A DNA stretch of 23,902 bases, from the NCBI RefSeq assembly GCF_045807065.1, contig NZ_JBJMIE010000146.1:1-23902 (forward strand), read 5' to 3'. A program made the position numbers and the translations under genes. The stretch's first letter is position 1. Each line of letters begins with the position of its first letter. Source of the DNA: Actinophytocola sp045807065 (GTDB lineage Bacteria; Actinomycetota; Actinomycetes; Mycobacteriales; Pseudonocardiaceae). Below, in pieces: positions 13,045 through 20,408 of the stretch. The notes beneath the pieces were generated by a model that ran no database searches, was not told the origin of the DNA, and was given only the letters and a program-made list of their open reading frames with translations.

Positions 13045-13833
13045 ATGCCAAGTGACCGCCCGAGTTGGGCGCCGGAGTCGATCGATCTCGACCGCCCGAA
13101 CGCCGCGCGCATCTACGACTACCTGCTCGGCGGCGCGGCGAACTTCGAGACCGACCGGGTGTTCGCCGAGAAGCTGCTGGAGATGATGCCGGGGGCGCGG
13201 AACGCGGCCAGGATGAACCGGGCGTTCCTGCGCAGGGCCGTGAAGTTCTGCGTGTCGGCCGGGATCACGCAGTTCCTCGACATCGGGTCCGGTGTGCCCA
13301 CCGCGGGCAACGTGCACGAGATCGCACCGGACGCGCGGGTGCAGTACGTCGACAACGAGCGGGTCGCGGTCACCCACAGCGAGCTGCTGCTCAAGGACAA
13401 CCCGAACGCGTCGTGCATGCTCGGTGACCTGACCGACCCCGAGCCGATCCTCGCCGCCTCCACGCTCGACTTCTCCCGGCCCGTCGCGCTGCTGATGGTG
13501 GCCGTGCTCCATTTCATCCCGGACGAGGCGCACCCGTACGAGGCGGTGGCGCGGTTCCGGTCGGTGCTCGCCCCGGGGAGCTACCTCGTGCTGTCCCACG
13601 GCGTGGAGCGCCCGACGAACAAGGCCCCCGCCGAGGTGGACCAGCTGTACGAGACATCGGCCAACCCCGGCGTGCGCCGGCACGAGGCGGACGTCAGGAA
13701 GTTCTTCGACGGCCTGGAGTTCGTCGAGCCGGGGCTGGTGTGGACACCCGAGTGGCGCCCGGAGTCCCCGGACGACGTGCTCGACGACCCGGCGTCCTCG
13801 CTGGTGATGGCCGGCGTGGCACGCAAGCCCTGA
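13045..13833 (+). CDS. DUF574-family SAM-dependent methyltransferase
   Basis: The 262-residue protein belongs to the large actinobacterial DUF574 (Methyltransf_19) family. The signature PNAARIYDYLLGGAANFETD is at 18-37, the SAM-binding segment FLDIGSGVPTAGNVHE at 77-92, then VQYVDNE and a late VLHFIPDE and SYLVLSHG core. Substrates are generally unknown. Streptomyces and relatives hold dozens of copies, which have been linked to regulation and natural-product loci, so context gives little help. The ATG at 13045 suits a leaderless transcript; ATG 13036 and TTG 13024 in the same frame are less likely because they overlap the -10. It is convergent with tmsB across a strong hairpin. Confidence 0.88.
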   Translation: MPSDRPSWAPESIDLDRPNAARIYDYLLGGAANFETDRVFAEKLLEMMPGARNAARMNRAFLRRAVKFCVSAGITQFLDIGSGVPTAGNVHEIAPDARVQYVDNERVAVTHSELLLKDNPNASCMLGDLTDPEPILAASTLDFSRPVALLMVAVLHFIPDEAHPYEAVARFRSVLAPGSYLVLSHGVERPTNKAPAEVDQLYETSANPGVRRHEADVRKFFDGLEFVEPGLVWTPEWRPESPDDVLDDPASSLVMAGVARKP

Positions 13834-13843
13834 GCAGGCAGTC

Positions 13844-13892
13844 CTCGGGGGTGCCCCGCGGGGAGTTCAACGTCCCGAGAGGCACCCCCGGG
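13844..13892. terminator. Bidirectional hairpin terminator between DUF574 and tmsB
   Basis: GGGGGTGCC (13847-13855) pairs with GGCACCCCC (13881-13889), extending to a 12-bp stem at 13844-13892 with one G-U pair. A small inner stem GGGA/TCCC (13861-13864, 13873-13876) branches inside. It lies between two convergent stop codons (13833 and 13898) and has no T-run, as is usual for actinobacterial terminators. Confidence 0.75.
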
Positions 13893-13897
13893 GCACG

Positions 13898-15130
13898 TCA
13901 CCAGTCGGGGCGCAGCGGCATGTGCGAGTCCGTGCCGTCCAACTTCACCGCGAGCACCTGGTGGAGCTCGATGTTGTTCATCTCGAAGCCCAACCGCGAA
14001 CCCGCCATGTACAGGCGCCACACCCGCGCCCGCTCCTCGCCGACCTCCTCGACCGCCTCGTCCCAGTGCTCGTCGAGGTTGGCGCACCACGCGGTCAGCG
14101 TCTTGGCGTAGTGCTCGCGCAGGTTCTCCTCGTGCCGCACCTCGAAGCCGTTGTCGTGGATGGCCGAGATGATGTGGCCCGGTCCGAGCAGCTCACCGTC
14201 CGGGAACACGTACCGGTCGAAGAAACCCTTGATCCGCGCGGGACGCCGGTTGTCCGGCCGCGTGATGCAGTGGTTCAGCAACCGCCCGCCCGGGCGCAGC
14301 TTGTCATACAGCGACCGCACGTACGAGGGCAGCGCGGCCTCGCCGATGTGCTCCGTCAGGCCGATGGAGCTGACCGCGTCGAAGCCGCTCTCCGTGACGT
14401 CGCGGTAGTCCAGGTGCCGCACCTCGGCCAGGTCCGACAGGCCCGACTCGGCGATCTTCTTCTGCGCCCACTCCGCCTGCTTGCGGGACAGCGTCACACC
14501 GAGCGCGCGCACGCCGTAGTGCTTGGCCGCGTGCATCACCATGCCGCCCCAACCACACCCCACGTCCAGCAGCCGCATCCCCTCGCGCAGCCCCAGCTTG
14601 CGGGCGACCAGGTCGTGCTTGGTCCACTGCGCCTCTTCCAGCGAGGACGCCGCGTCCGGGTACACCGCGCACGTGTACGCCATCGACGGGCCCAACACCC
14701 ACTCGTAGAAGCGGTTCGACACGTCGTAGTGGTGCGTGATCACCTCCTGGTCACGCCGCCTGGAGTGCCGGCGGCCGTGCACCCGCGCCTCCCCGGCCGG
14801 CCTGGGGACCGGCCACCACAGCCGCGCCGCGCCGAGCCGCAGCGCCACCTGCGCGAACACCTTCGGGGAGACCTGACCGACGACCGTCGAGACCGCCATG
14901 TTCTTCAACGCCGTGTACATGTCGCCGTGGATGTCCAGCGTGCCGCTCACGTACGCCCTGGCCAGTCCCAGCTCGCCCGGCGCCGACGCGAGGTGGGACA
15001 GCGCGAGCGGCGAGCGCACGTCGATCCGCACCGGCGCACCCCGGTCTCCCGTCCGGCTCCCGTCGTACGCGGTGAACTCCAGTGGCGCGCTGCGCCCCAC
15101 CGCACTCTCGATGACCTCCGCCAACCGCAT
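13898..15130 (-). CDS. tmsB: TmsB/UfaA1-type fatty-acid methyltransferase (CFA synthase family)
   Basis: A 410-residue member of the cyclopropane-fatty-acyl-phospholipid synthase family. The SAM-binding motif LLDVGCGWGG is at 187-196, preceded by the family segment THHYDVSNRFYEWVLGPSMAYTCAVY (132-157). VSSIGLTEHIGE and FFDRYVFPDGELLG follow. With an adjacent FAD oxidoreductase this is the tmsB (bfaB, ufaA1) type: it methylates a mono-unsaturated C18 acyl chain of phospholipid at C10 to a 10-methylene product, which TmsA reduces to the 10-methyl (tuberculostearic-type) chain. ATG 15130 has GAGGAGTGAGGA just upstream and lies 20 bp after the tmsA stop, so the two are co-transcribed. No tmsC follows; the operon ends at the hairpin near 13844-13892. 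An ordinary cyclopropane synthase is the alternative, less likely given the partner. Confidence 0.88.
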   Translation of the reverse strand: MRLAEVIESAVGRSAPLEFTAYDGSRTGDRGAPVRIDVRSPLALSHLASAPGELGLARAYVSGTLDIHGDMYTALKNMAVSTVVGQVSPKVFAQVALRLGAARLWWPVPRPAGEARVHGRRHSRRRDQEVITHHYDVSNRFYEWVLGPSMAYTCAVYPDAASSLEEAQWTKHDLVARKLGLREGMRLLDVGCGWGGMVMHAAKHYGVRALGVTLSRKQAEWAQKKIAESGLSDLAEVRHLDYRDVTESGFDAVSSIGLTEHIGEAALPSYVRSLYDKLRPGGRLLNHCITRPDNRRPARIKGFFDRYVFPDGELLGPGHIISAIHDNGFEVRHEENLREHYAKTLTAWCANLDEHWDEAVEEVGEERARVWRLYMAGSRLGFEMNNIELHQVLAVKLDGTDSHMPLRPDW

Positions 15131-15150
15131 GGTTCCTCACTCCTCCCCTG

Positions 15151-16518
15151 TCACTGGTTTCGCACGCACTTCGAGTACAGGTCCGGGAGCCGGCCGTGCG
15201 GGTCGTACGCCTCTTTGAGCTTCCGGTAGGTCTCTCCGTCGTATGCCGACCAGAACTCATCCTCATCGAAGTAGGAAGTGGAGTACAGCGACTTGTGGCC
15301 GCCCAACTCGGTGACCTTGCTCTCGATGAGCCTGTTGTGCGTCCCGTCCGCCTCGCCCGGTCCCAGCGGGACGGTCGCCCAGAATCCTACGTTCACGTAC
15401 AGCTGGTCCGGGTCCATCGGGTAGAGCGACCAGGACGACCGCAGCTTCAGCGGGCACAGCCACACCGGGCTGATCCCGATCTCCTTCGTGAAGAAGTCGA
15501 GGAACGCGTCGAGCTGGGACACCGGCAGCTCCACGTCCTGAATGACCGGTTCGGGCGGCGTCTCCTTCCGCAACTTCGCGAACCGGGCGTACAGCTGGTA
15601 ACGCCGGTCCAGCGCGATGATCTTGCGATACACATCGGACCGCAGGTACCGGCGTGGCCACAGCCGCCGCACGACCGGGTTCTGCACGCCGAGCGCCTTC
15701 GAGCACCAGAACCAGTCGGTGTCCCAGCGCCACAGGTAGTCCCGGATCGTGAGGTGGTCGGTCATGCGGTCGCGGATGGACCGGTAGAAGATCCGTTGCC
15801 CCGTGTAGTCGGACAGCTGGGGCGCGGTGTCCGTGTAGCCGCCGAGTGTGAGGTACAGCTCGTCGCGGCTGAACATGACCCCGTCGAGGAAGTCCACACC
15901 TTCCTCCCGGTAGGTCCGGTTGGCGCAGATCTCCTCGATGGCGGCGGCACACGCGGCCGCGTCGGTGAACCGGACGTGCCGCAGGCGCACGAACGGCTTG
16001 ACCTGCTCCAGCTCGATCCGCAGCCGCAACGCGTAACCGAGGGTGCCGTAGGAGTTGGGGAAGCCGCGGTACAGGTCCGCGTGCTCGTTGTCCGGCGTGA
16101 CGTGGATGACCTCGCCGTCCGGCGTCAGGACGTCCATGTCCAGCACGGACTCGTGCGGCATGCCGTTGCGGAACGACGTCGACTCGATGCCCAGCCCGGC
16201 GACGGCGCCACCGAGCGTGATGGTCTTGAGCTGCGGGACCACGTACGGGATGAGGCCGTGCGGAAGGGTCGCGTCGACCAGGTCCTCGTAGGTGGTCATG
16301 CCGCCGACGTCGGCGGTGCGGGCGTCGGTGTCGACGTCGAGCACCCCGGTGAACGCACTGACGTCGATGCCGGCGCGGCCGGGTGGTTCGCGGAAACGGA
16401 AGAGGTTCGAGGTCGGCTTCGCCAACCGGATCGGTACTCCGGCGGGCCGGGCGACCAGCTGCGCACGCAGGTCGGCCACGGCACGGTCATGGGCAGTCCG
16501 TGCAGGTGAGCGGGTCAC
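15151..16518 (-). CDS. tmsA: TmsA/BfaA-type FAD-dependent 10-methylene fatty-acyl reductase
   Basis: The 455-residue FAD-binding oxidoreductase has a PCMH-type flavin domain in its first about 170 residues. VPQLKTITLGGAVAGLGIES at 94-113 and FRNGMPHESVLDMDVL are characteristic of the TmsA/BfaA group and of the plant DIMINUTO/DHCR24-like family. The remainder (WPRRYLRSDVYRKIIAL, PVWLCPLKL, YVNVGFW) is the substrate domain. It reduces the 10-methylene chain made by TmsB, using NADPH in characterised systems. The start is GTG 16518; no Shine-Dalgarno sequence is visible, but TAACAT lies 6 bases upstream, so a leaderless message is likely. It is first in a two-gene operon with tmsB. The 10-methyl lipids would alter membrane fluidity, as in mycobacteria and other actinobacteria. 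Confidence 0.9.
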   Translation of the reverse strand: MTRSPARTAHDRAVADLRAQLVARPAGVPIRLAKPTSNLFRFREPPGRAGIDVSAFTGVLDVDTDARTADVGGMTTYEDLVDATLPHGLIPYVVPQLKTITLGGAVAGLGIESTSFRNGMPHESVLDMDVLTPDGEVIHVTPDNEHADLYRGFPNSYGTLGYALRLRIELEQVKPFVRLRHVRFTDAAACAAAIEEICANRTYREEGVDFLDGVMFSRDELYLTLGGYTDTAPQLSDYTGQRIFYRSIRDRMTDHLTIRDYLWRWDTDWFWCSKALGVQNPVVRRLWPRRYLRSDVYRKIIALDRRYQLYARFAKLRKETPPEPVIQDVELPVSQLDAFLDFFTKEIGISPVWLCPLKLRSSWSLYPMDPDQLYVNVGFWATVPLGPGEADGTHNRLIESKVTELGGHKSLYSTSYFDEDEFWSAYDGETYRKLKEAYDPHGRLPDLYSKCVRNQ

Positions 16519-16530
16519 GCCACGATGTTA
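16519..16530 (-). promoter_or_regulatory. Candidate leaderless promoter of tmsA
   Basis: Minus-strand TAACAT (16530 to 16525) is followed by 6 bases and then GTG 16518. It lies in the 41-bp gap after the preceding gene, the only place for a tmsAB promoter. A -35 hexamer is not recognisable. Confidence 0.45.
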
Positions 16531-16559
16531 TCCCTGATTCGCGTGCGTGACCCGTCGGC

Positions 16560-17354
16560 TCACACCACCCTCTGGTACTCCTCGAACAGCTCCTTGACAT
16601 ACGCGAGGAAGAGGCCCGCGATCCCGAACACGCCCGCGACGGGGTGGAGCTGGGCGAAGCCGTAGGCCATCTCGCTGCCCCTGTGCGACGGCGCCGACTC
16701 ACTCACGTCGGTGAACCAGTCGTAGAACGGCACCCGCGCCCCGGCCAGCTCCGGGTCGATCAGCGGACCGTAGAACGCGAGGAGGTCCAGCGCGACGGGC
16801 CGGTTCCGCAGCGCCCACCGGTAGACCTCGGAGAACTGGTAGAACCGCCACTCCACCGCGGTCGCCGGGACGCCGCGCGCCTCCGCGACCGCGTTGCCGT
16901 ACTCCGTGGACGCCTGCTCCGCCTCGCTCCACGCGCGGTCGTGCGCGGCGCGGGTCGCCAGCTGGCCGGTCGACAGGCGGGTCAGGTAACTGGCCCACTT
17001 CGTCGCGCCGGGGTTGCCGCCGGTGTCCGCCGACCGGCCCAGCGCGATGGCGATGCCCCGCTGGACGCCCTCGACGATGCCGGCGTCCACATAGGACACC
17101 CATGTGTCCGGCGCTCCGAGGTGTTGCTCGACGAAGAACGTGATCACACCCTCGATGTTGCGCCAGCGGTCGGTGGCGCCGAGTGCGGCCGCGGGGCCGG
17201 ACTCCATGTCGCGCACGAACTCCAGGCGTTCCGGCATGGACATCTGGTTGATCTCGTCGAGCGAGCAGGTCAGGGTGGCGGTGCAGTCCGGCGCCGCCGC
17301 GACGGGGGTCGCCAGGCCGATCAGCAGCGCCGCCACCAGTCCGATGATCCTCAT
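16560..17354 (-). CDS. Secreted protein of unknown function, coupled to the S15 peptidase
   Basis: The 264-residue protein has a typical Sec signal peptide (MRIIGLVAALLIGLATPVAA, cleavage near residue 20-22). The mature part begins with Cys24 and Cys30, which could form a disulphide, and is otherwise helical, charged and Trp/Tyr-rich (WRNIEGVITFFVEQHLGAPDTWVSYV, RFYQFSEVYRWALRNRPVALDLLAFYGPLI). A moderately hydrophobic stretch near the end (PVAGVFGIAGLFLAYVKELF, 238-257) could be a membrane segment or a buried helix. I recognise no domain. ATG 17354 overlaps the TGA of the upstream peptidase gene (ATGA), so the two are translated together and probably act together outside the cell, for example as an inhibitor, chaperone or substrate-binding partner. 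That role is inference only. Confidence 0.8.
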   Translation of the reverse strand: MRIIGLVAALLIGLATPVAAAPDCTATLTCSLDEINQMSMPERLEFVRDMESGPAAALGATDRWRNIEGVITFFVEQHLGAPDTWVSYVDAGIVEGVQRGIAIALGRSADTGGNPGATKWASYLTRLSTGQLATRAAHDRAWSEAEQASTEYGNAVAEARGVPATAVEWRFYQFSEVYRWALRNRPVALDLLAFYGPLIDPELAGARVPFYDWFTDVSESAPSHRGSEMAYGFAQLHPVAGVFGIAGLFLAYVKELFEEYQRVV

Positions 17355-19195
17355 ATCCTGCCCGCCACCGGAATCGTGACCGAGGACCGGCCGGGGTTGA
17401 CGGTCAGCCGCGTGCCGGGCAGCGGGCGCAGGGTGAAGTTCATGTCCGTCGACACGACCACCAGGCCGATCCGGTGGCCGGCGGGGAACACGTAGTCGTC
17501 GGGCTGAAGCGGCCAGGTGAACGTGTACTCCCGGCCCTGCACGATCGGGATACTGCGGTCGCGGCCGTCGCGGTTCTGCACGTCGGTCCAGCCACGCGTG
17601 ACGGTCGACGCCGTGCCGTCCGGGCCGTAGTCGACGAGCAGGGCGGTCAGGTTCGCCGCGTACCGGTTGTCGACGGAGGCCCGCAGCGACACCGACGGGG
17701 TGCCACTCAGGTGGGTGGGACCCGACAGCGGAGCGGACAGGTACGCGAGGCGGTTCGGGTTCGCCGCGCCGGGGTTGGGGACCAGCGAGACGTCGGTGTC
17801 GAGCGTCCGGCCGGAATCCACGAACGACTGACGCGGGCCCCCACCCAGCCGGGTGAGGCCGCCCGGATCGGTCGCGTTCGGCGACGACAGCCTGAGCGTG
17901 GTGTCCCGTGCGCCGGGCACCGGCCAGTTGGCGTACTTCTCGTACGTGCCGTCCGGGCGCTGGATGTCGGCCCTGGGCTCGGCCATGATCCCGTTCTGGA
18001 CGCCGAACAGCCAGTAGTCCATCCACCGGTTGAGTGTCGGCTGGAAGTCGGACGCGCCCGTCGGGCCGCCGTGACCGCCCTTGTGCAGCCAGATCTTGCG
18101 CGGCACGTTGTAGCGCGTCAGCTGCGCCCACCACGACGCGTAGGCCGTGGACATGACGTTGTAGTCCTCGAGGCCGTGTACGACGAACACACTCGCCTTG
18201 ACGCCACGCGCGCGGTGCAGGTAGTCCCGCTCGTTCCAGTACGCGTTGTAGTCGCCGGTCGTCCGATCGGCGTACTGGAGCAGGGCGTCGGTGATGTGCC
18301 GGCACTTCTCGACGCGGTCGGGACCCTCGACGTAGTAGGCCAGCACGTCCAGGTCCTCGCCCTGGAAGTCGTTCTCGCCGAGGCCGGACACGTTCGAGTG
18401 GGGTGCGCGCACGAGGCCGTTCGCCCGGTAGTAGTCGTACCAGCTGGCGATGGCGGAGGTCGGCACGATCGTGCGCAGGCCCTCGACACCGGTCGTGGCG
18501 ACCTGGTTCGGCAGCGTGCCGTTGTAGGAGGTGCCGACCATGCCCACGTCGCCGGTGGTCCAGTCGGCGGCGACCGGTTCGCCGGCCTCGTTGAACGCCT
18601 GCGCTCGGCCGTTCAGCCAGTCGATCACCGCCTTCGTGGCGAGCGTCTCCTTCATGTCACCGATCGTGGGACACCCGTCGGAGTACCCGGTGCCGATGGA
18701 CTCGCCGAGCACCACCGCGTACCCGCGGGGCACCCAGTAGTTGTCCAGCGAGCCGGGCAGGTCCGGTTGCGGTCGGGCGCCGGCCGGGGTGCCGGCGGCC
18801 CGAACCGCGAAGGGCTGGATCCCTTCCTGGGGTAGGACGGAGAAATCGACGTTGTGGTTCTCCCCGCCGCCGGTGTTGTAGCGGTACGGGCTCTGCTCGA
18901 AGATCACCGGGACCTTGATGCCCCGCGTCTCCGTCTCCCCCGGCCGGGACAGCCGGATGCGCACCCGGTCCTTCACTCCGTCGAGGTCGCTGTCGACCGT
19001 GGTCTGCACGAACAGGGTCTCCTCGACCGCGTTGGCCAGGTCGAACTGGGGCGCGGAGACCCCGTTCTCCAGCTTGAGCCAGGACGGCGGTACCGGCCGG
19101 TCAGACCGCACCGGCGTGGCCTCGGCGGGCGTGATCACGCTGAGTGGCAACACCACCGTGAGCGCGAACATGAGGAGCCGACGGGAAGTGCGCAT
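17351..19195 (-). CDS. Secreted Xaa-Pro dipeptidyl-peptidase (S15 family)
   Basis: The 614-residue protein has a signal peptide at 1 to about 27 (RRLLMFALTVVLPLSV, cleavage after AEA). The N-terminal part holds the family segment VDSDLDGVKDRVRIRL and FEQSPYRY. The catalytic alpha/beta domain has Ser223 in VGTSYNG, Asp344 in HGLEDYN and His375 in KGGHGG. The C-terminal jelly-roll (about 430-614; LAYLSAPLSGPTHLSGTPSV, VFPAGHRIGLVVV) completes the S15/CocE plan. Such enzymes remove Xaa-Pro dipeptides from peptide N-termini, though relatives are esterases. I chose ATG 19195, with GGAGG 5 bases upstream, over a frame starting at 19234. It follows the acyl-CoA dehydrogenase stop by 58 bp on the same strand and overlaps the unknown secreted gene downstream by ATGA. 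Confidence 0.9.
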   Translation of the reverse strand: MRTSRRLLMFALTVVLPLSVITPAEATPVRSDRPVPPSWLKLENGVSAPQFDLANAVEETLFVQTTVDSDLDGVKDRVRIRLSRPGETETRGIKVPVIFEQSPYRYNTGGGENHNVDFSVLPQEGIQPFAVRAAGTPAGARPQPDLPGSLDNYWVPRGYAVVLGESIGTGYSDGCPTIGDMKETLATKAVIDWLNGRAQAFNEAGEPVAADWTTGDVGMVGTSYNGTLPNQVATTGVEGLRTIVPTSAIASWYDYYRANGLVRAPHSNVSGLGENDFQGEDLDVLAYYVEGPDRVEKCRHITDALLQYADRTTGDYNAYWNERDYLHRARGVKASVFVVHGLEDYNVMSTAYASWWAQLTRYNVPRKIWLHKGGHGGPTGASDFQPTLNRWMDYWLFGVQNGIMAEPRADIQRPDGTYEKYANWPVPGARDTTLRLSSPNATDPGGLTRLGGGPRQSFVDSGRTLDTDVSLVPNPGAANPNRLAYLSAPLSGPTHLSGTPSVSLRASVDNRYAANLTALLVDYGPDGTASTVTRGWTDVQNRDGRDRSIPIVQGREYTFTWPLQPDDYVFPAGHRIGLVVVSTDMNFTLRPLPGTRLTVNPGRSSVTIPVAGRI

Positions 19196-19253
19196 CGTGC
19201 CTCCGTACATGGGCAGGGCGGAAAGCGCTGTCATAGTACGGCCAAAGCAGGCG

Positions 19254-20408
19254 TTACCGCAGTCCCAGCTCCCGCGCGATGAGCATGCGCTGCACCTCGC
19301 TCGTGCCCTCGCCGACCTCCAGGATCTTCGCGTCGCGGTAGAACCGGCCGACCGGGTACTCGTTCATGAAGCCGTAGCCGCCGAAGATCTGCGTCGCCTC
19401 GCGGGCGTTGTCCATGGCCGCGTTGGAGCTGACGAGCTTCGCGATCGCGGCCTCCCGCTTGAACGGCTCGCCGCGCAGCATCTTGGCCGCGGCCGCGTAG
19501 TACGCGAGGCGCGCGGTGTGCGCCCGGGCCTCCATGTTGGCGATCATGAACTGGATGCCCTGGTACTCGCCGATCGTGCGGCCGAACGCCTCCCGTTCCT
19601 TCGCGTACCGCACGGACTCGTCGACGCACCCCTGCGCCAGCCCGACGCCGACCGCCGCGATCGCGATCCGCCCCTCGTCCAGGATGGACAGGAACTGGGC
19701 GTAGCCGCGGCCCCGCTCGCCGAGCAGGTTCTCGACCGGTACCTGGCAGTCCACAAAGGACAGCTCGTGGGTGTCGGAGCAGTTCCAGCCGACCTTGGAG
19801 TAGCTCTTCGACACCGAGAAACCGGGCGTGCCGCTCGGCACGATGATCGCCGAGATCTCCTTGCGCCGCTGATCTGTCCGACCGGTGACGGCGGTCGCGG
19901 TGACCAGCCCGGTGATGCGGGTGCCCGAGTTCGTGATGAACGCCTTGGAGCCGTTGATGACCCAGTTGCCGTCCCGTTCGACGGCGGTGGTCAGGGTCGC
20001 GCCGGCGTCCGAGCCGCCACCCGGCTCGGTGAGCCCGAACCCGCCGAGGATCTCGCCGGAGCACAGCCGGGGCAGCCACTCCCGCTTCTGCTCCTCGGTG
20101 CCGAACCGGTAGATCGGCATAGTGCCCAGCGAGACGCCGGCCTCGACGGTGATCGCGACGGACGAGTCGACGCGCGCCAACTCCTCCAGCGTCACGCACA
20201 CGGCGAGGAAGTCGCCGCCCATGCCGCCGTACTCCTCGGGGAACGGCAGCCCGAACAGGCCCATCCGCCCCATCTTCGCCACGATCTCGTACGGGAACTC
20301 GCCCTTGTCGTACAGGTCGCCGATGACGGGCGCGACCTCCTCGTGGGCGAACTCCTCGACGGTCTTCCGCAGGGTCTCGTGCTCGTCGGGTAGGCGGAAG
20401 TCAATCAT
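19254..20408 (-). CDS. Short/branched-chain-type acyl-CoA dehydrogenase of the accD1-accA1 operon
   Basis: A 384-residue acyl-CoA dehydrogenase with all standard parts: LPFPEEYGGMGGD (54-66), FGLTEPGGGSDAGA, NGSKAFITNSG, DEGRIAIAAVGVG (helix G without Glu at the IVD position), REAFGRTIGEYQGIQF, IFGGYGFMNEYPVGRFYRDAKI and EGTSEVQR. Glu367 in EGTSE is the catalytic base, as in short-chain and 2-methyl-branched enzymes. In the accD1-accA1-fadE19 (M. tuberculosis) and acdH (Streptomyces) type of locus this enzyme acts on branched acyl-CoAs from leucine, isoleucine or valine. ATG 20408 overlaps the accA1 TGA (ATGA) and has AGAGGAGC before it. Longer open frame upstream is only a shadow of accA1. 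The exact substrate cannot be read from sequence. Confidence 0.9.
   Translation of the reverse strand: MIDFRLPDEHETLRKTVEEFAHEEVAPVIGDLYDKGEFPYEIVAKMGRMGLFGLPFPEEYGGMGGDFLAVCVTLEELARVDSSVAITVEAGVSLGTMPIYRFGTEEQKREWLPRLCSGEILGGFGLTEPGGGSDAGATLTTAVERDGNWVINGSKAFITNSGTRITGLVTATAVTGRTDQRRKEISAIIVPSGTPGFSVSKSYSKVGWNCSDTHELSFVDCQVPVENLLGERGRGYAQFLSILDEGRIAIAAVGVGLAQGCVDESVRYAKEREAFGRTIGEYQGIQFMIANMEARAHTARLAYYAAAAKMLRGEPFKREAAIAKLVSSNAAMDNAREATQIFGGYGFMNEYPVGRFYRDAKILEVGEGTSEVQRMLIARELGLR

Noticed and set aside
17474..18835. Plus-strand frame of 453 codons
   Set aside because: Arg/Gly/Val-rich antisense shadow of the S15 peptidase gene.
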